A DNA stretch of 7,181 bases from Candidatus Sigynarchaeota archaeon. GTDB taxonomy: Archaea; Asgardarchaeota; Lokiarchaeia; Sigynarchaeales; Sigynarchaeaceae. The position numbers and the translations under genes were made by a program. The DNA lies in assembly GCA_030587525.1 (NCBI GenBank), contig JAUQYW010000384.1, positions 1 to 7,181 of the forward strand. The letters are read 5' to 3'. This document shows, piece after piece, positions 5,391 to 7,181 of the stretch (position 1 is its first letter; each line of letters opens with the position of its first letter). The notes below the pieces were generated by a model, which saw only the letters and a list, made by a program, of their open reading frames with translations, was not told where the DNA came from and did not search any database.

Positions 5391-5413
5391 GGGTTGATAA
5401 CAGATACACGAAT

Positions 5414-5794
5414 ATGGCGAAGGTGGGCGCGCATGGCGAGACGCGACCGGTGCGCACGGTTGACCAGCTCGCTCTCGATCTGCCGCTGGCTATCCAGCAA
5501 GCTGCCCCGCTCTTTGCGGCTATCGTCGAGGGAAAGATCCCGACCCCGCGCAACGCATCTTTCATCGTTTCGGTGTTTTCGGATTACCGCACCTTGCTGC
5601 ACCAGCGCCGCGCGGAGCTAATCCGCGAGCACTGGGCGCCAGCCAAGGAATTTCGCGTGTACTACGGCCTCATCGGGAAGCTGCTTGGTTGCATAACATT
5701 AATATTGGAGAAAAAGCCAGTCGAGAAGGTCGATGCAGCCAAGATTTGTGTTTTCCTGCGGGACATGCCGTCGTATACGCTACTTTTCAACTAA
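5414..5794 (+). CDS. Unrecognised helical protein divergent from the Roadblock gene
   Basis: A 126-residue protein that is mostly predicted helix. Helices are at about 17-40 (QLALDLPLAIQQAAPLFAAI), 46-72 (with DYRTLLHQRRAELIREHW), 80-100 (FRVYYGLIGKLLGCITLILE) and 105-117. The third is fairly hydrophobic but too interrupted by charge to be a sure membrane segment. No Cys/His cluster or known motif is visible, and no family is recognised. The first three quarters are GC-rich like the Roadblock gene, then composition becomes more AT-rich from about 5690. No SD precedes the ATG, and a box A at 5384-5390 fits a leaderless mRNA. Its divergent position and shared promoter region suggest it is co-regulated with the Roadblock gene, so it may act in the same process; this is inference only. 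Confidence 0.82.
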   Translation: MAKVGAHGETRPVRTVDQLALDLPLAIQQAAPLFAAIVEGKIPTPRNASFIVSVFSDYRTLLHQRRAELIREHWAPAKEFRVYYGLIGKLLGCITLILEKKPVEKVDAAKICVFLRDMPSYTLLFN

Positions 5795-5832
5795 ATAGAT
5801 ACATTACCCCCCATATCGTGTTAACAATAACA

Positions 5833-5838
5833 TTTTTT
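5833..5838 (+). terminator. T6 tract downstream of the helical protein gene
   Basis: A T6 run lies 38 bases after the stop codon on the plus strand and fits an archaeal U-tract terminator. In the same gap, GTGTTAACA at 5818-5826 repeats the core of the palindrome found before the winged-helix gene. Confidence 0.4.
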
Positions 5839-5950
5839 AACTTTATAACTCGGAAATCACCTAGAAATCTACTTGATGGCGCATTTTTAACAAGATAAGT
5901 GGTACGCGGTCTTTACCTGGCAAAGATTCTGATCAAAGTGAATTGAGGAA

Positions 5951-6520
5951 ATGGAAAGCACGGATATCAATTGGACGCATAAAGGAAGGATCGAATCTTT
6001 TAAAGCAGACCTTAAGAAAGCCAATCTTATTGAAATTCATCTTGAGAACGGGTTTTATAGAAAAATTGGACGAGTGCCTGATATTTTGTTCCTAGGGCAT
6101 TCTCGCAGAGATACAATTGATTTTATTCCATTCGTGCTGATTGTTTATGGAGAGGTCGTGAAAACGTCATTTAAAGGATTTCCGCGTTCAGATGATTTGA
6201 TTGCAGCATTTATCGAGTGCGTGAAGTATACGGATCTGGCCCCCGGCTTGGCAACTCGACCTAGCTTGCCACCAAAATTTAATGGCGCTTTCCAAGGGTG
6301 GAAATTAAGCGACGGGGGCATCACCAGAGCGTATACCATATTCAGCGTTAACTATTTTCTTATAATGAAAAATGGGATATGGTCGTGCACGGATAATGTG
6401 CAACTGATAGACATGCAGCTGGATGCTAAAACAAATATAACCACATTTCGTTTCGGATTCTCTCAAGTGAGAGAAGAGCTATTCGATGATTTGAAAAGAA
6501 ATGCTATTAAAGAATATTGA
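5951..6520 (+). CDS. Unrecognised 189-residue protein
   Basis: The protein appears soluble. It has a polar start (1-25), strands at about 26-70 (LIEIHLENGFYRKIG, DILFLGH, FIPFVLIVYGEVV), a helix at about 80-92 (RSDDLIAAFIECV), a loop rich in Pro and Gly (98-124) and a second set of strands at 127-170. It ends in a helix (REELFDDLKRNAIKEY, 174-189). The last part, where strands such as AYTIFSVNYFLIMKNGIWS lead to a terminal helix, is loosely reminiscent of PH-like domains, but I would not assign that. GTGA 9 bases before the ATG, plus GAGGAA next to it, serve as the ribosome-binding region. A box A-like TTTTTAA at about 5884-5890 may be the promoter. It is AT-rich and convergent with the RHH gene, with 30 bases between the stops. 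Confidence 0.85.
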   Translation: MESTDINWTHKGRIESFKADLKKANLIEIHLENGFYRKIGRVPDILFLGHSRRDTIDFIPFVLIVYGEVVKTSFKGFPRSDDLIAAFIECVKYTDLAPGLATRPSLPPKFNGAFQGWKLSDGGITRAYTIFSVNYFLIMKNGIWSCTDNVQLIDMQLDAKTNITTFRFGFSQVREELFDDLKRNAIKEY

Positions 6521-6550
6521 CAAGGCACATATCTTCAGATTAACCAGCGA

Positions 6551-6715
6551 TCAATCGTGCAAGCCATCGAAAGCTTCTGAAACAAGCTTCATTTGATTTG
6601 CCATATAGTCGGTGGCATTCTCCCCGATGAACTCGATTGGATCTTTGCCGAGAATATCACAGAGGCACTTGAACTTGTTGAAAATCTCATCATCCACGTT
6701 AATGGTTATCTGCAT
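6551..6715 (-). CDS. 54-residue ribbon-helix-helix protein
   Basis: The ATG at 6715 opens a 54-residue frame beginning MQITINVDDEIFNKFKCLC. A short strand with alternating side chains (QITINV, 2-7) is followed by an Asp-rich turn, helix A (EIFNKFKCLCDILG, 10-23), the GKDP turn and helix B (IEFIGENATDYMANQM, 27-42), then a short tail. This is the ribbon-helix-helix fold of CopG/Arc/MetJ-type repressors, which dimerise through the strand and insert it into the DNA major groove. Such small proteins act as autorepressors or as antitoxins. No toxin gene adjoins it. AAGGA 6 bases before the ATG is a suitable SD, and no earlier in-frame start exists nearby. It diverges from the winged-helix gene across a gap full of operator-like repeats, which probably include its own sites. 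Confidence 0.75.
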   Translation of the reverse strand: MQITINVDDEIFNKFKCLCDILGKDPIEFIGENATDYMANQMKLVSEAFDGLHD

Positions 6716-6757
6716 ATGAGTTCCTTCATTTTCAATTTTTTTGAGTATTTTATGCTT

Positions 6758-6773
6758 GTATTAGTACTGATAC
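6758..6773. promoter_or_regulatory. Operator-like palindrome near the RHH gene
   Basis: GTATTAGTACTGATAC is a 16-base palindrome with one mismatched pair (7 of 8 pairs) and a perfect AGTACT core. It lies about 45 bases before the RHH start codon and overlaps a possible minus-strand box A (CTAATAC), so a bound protein would block that promoter. Confidence 0.45.
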
Positions 6774-6837
6774 ACTTGTGTTAACACATACATAGTAACT
6801 TGGATATTTATGTCTTGATGCTGATATACTCGTGTTA
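6767..6837. repeat. Pair of 17-base direct repeats between the two regulator genes
   Basis: CTGATACACTTGTGTTA (6767-6783) and CTGATATACTCGTGTTA (6821-6837) match at 15 of 17 positions. They are spaced 54 bases start to start, about five DNA turns, so they would sit on nearly the same face. The first overlaps the perfect 12-base palindrome TGTGTTAACACA (6777-6788). The second contains the likely box A of the winged-helix gene. Confidence 0.6.
6822..6830 (+). promoter_or_regulatory. Putative box A of the winged-helix gene, inside a repeat
   Basis: TGATATACT is centred about 26 bases before the GTG at 6851 and 34 before the ATG at 6860, giving a leaderless or very short leader transcript. Because it lies within the second direct repeat, repressor binding there would exclude TBP. 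Confidence 0.4.
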
Positions 6838-6859
6838 GGATCGAAATGAAGTGCTAAGC

Positions 6860-7084
6860 ATGAGTCCTCAAAGGCCACGGATAAACTACATTATTGAAAG
6901 GATCTTTGGAGAGTTAAAACGAGACGAGGAAAAGACCATCACCGATATCGTGAAAGAGACGAAATTTCACCACAACACGGTTCGCGGTTATCTTGAAATG
7001 ATAGAGTACATCCAAAGCCAACCGAAGTTGATATTGAAGCGGACCGGGCATTCTTACCTCGCAAGCCTGAAAAAATCCGACTGA
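6860..7084 (+). CDS. Small winged-helix transcriptional regulator
   Basis: A 74-residue protein. It has an N-terminal helix (INYIIERIFGELKRDE, 9-23), a helix-turn-helix (ITDIVKETKFHHNTVRGYLEMIEYI, 27-51) with the recognition helix around 37-48, and a hairpin wing (PKLILKRTGHSYLASL, 55-70). This is the one-domain winged-helix layout common in archaeal regulators, with no visible ligand-binding or metal-binding part, so it probably acts as a dimer responding through a partner or by level alone. The frame extends to a GTG at 6851, adding three residues; the ATG at 6860 is chosen but the evidence is balanced, since AGGA precedes the GTG by 10 bases. The gene diverges from the RHH gene, and both likely bind sites in the shared gap. 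Confidence 0.85.
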   Translation: MSPQRPRINYIIERIFGELKRDEEKTITDIVKETKFHHNTVRGYLEMIEYIQSQPKLILKRTGHSYLASLKKSD

Positions 7085-7093
7085 CCTATAGGA

Positions 7094-7103
7094 AAATATA
7101 TAA
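7094..7103 (+). promoter_or_regulatory. Strong box A near the right edge, gene not visible
   Basis: AAATATATAA is a good box A just after the winged-helix stop codon. Transcription would begin near 7125, and what follows to the edge shows no convincing start codon with an SD. An in-frame ATG at 7109 lies upstream of that start site. The target may be a gene or small RNA beyond the window. Confidence 0.35.
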
Positions 7104-7181
7104 GATACATGATTGCATTCATTTATCCAAGTCGGATCTCACCCACAAAAGCTAAAGTGAACTGCCAATACAACTGTCGGA

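Noticed and set aside
4976..5602. Minus-strand frame of 208 codons across the Roadblock and helical protein genes
   Set aside because: It overlaps two better-supported genes and their shared promoter region, and the product is very Arg/His-rich, as expected of an off-frame GC-rich reading.
6593..6784. Plus-strand frame of 63 codons
   Set aside because: It is antisense to the RHH gene, which has a recognisable fold and SD. The hydrophobic C-terminus arises from the AT-rich promoter region.
1..7181. CRISPR array, insertion sequence or attachment site
   Set aside because: There are no regularly spaced identical repeats, no transposase or integrase motifs, and no paired terminal repeats bounding a gene.

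Overview
The window looks archaeal. Upstream of several genes there are TATA-type box A elements at leaderless or short-leader distances. Other starts carry GGAGGT or AGGTGAT Shine-Dalgarno (SD) sequences, and stops are followed by oligo-T tracts. The protein families point the same way: a Roadblock/LC7 protein, longin-like proteins, a zinc-ribbon DUF4145/HEPN-like protein, a ribbon-helix-helix (RHH) protein and a small winged-helix protein. The number of Roadblock and longin-type proteins suggests an Asgard archaeon, but no taxonomic marker is present, so this is inference.

Layout. Positions 1-1903 (minus) hold the N-terminal 634 residues of a large protein that continues past the left edge. 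It has a longin-like N-terminal region with a WD-x3-GP motif, a long Pro/Thr/Ala linker, a second globular region and a membrane helix. Next come a small membrane protein (2026-2385, minus) and a 48-residue zinc-ribbon protein (2541-2687, plus), divergent from each other. They are followed by a zinc-ribbon DUF4145/HEPN-like protein (2730-3275, minus), a single-domain longin-like protein (3373-3780, minus) and an unrecognised basic protein (3974-4624, minus). A Roadblock/LC7 protein (4816-5334, minus) is divergent from an unrecognised helical protein (5414-5794, plus). The right end has an unrecognised protein (5951-6520, plus), a 54-residue RHH protein (6551-6715, minus) and a divergent winged-helix protein (6860-7084, plus).

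How the genes may fit together. The Roadblock and longin-type proteins belong to fold families that in eukaryotes and Asgard archaea regulate or bind small Ras/Rab/Mgl-type GTPases and act at membranes. The two membrane proteins would be natural partners, but no GTPase lies in the window. The right end is a compact regulatory module: two small DNA-binding proteins diverge from an intergenic region packed with palindromes and a direct repeat. Base composition is mosaic. The first two genes, the Roadblock gene and most of the gene facing it are GC-rich, while the others are clearly AT-richer. The AT-rich genes may be later arrivals. Two intergenic stretches (about 3878-3967 and 4744-4800) hold inverted repeats not explained by any gene.
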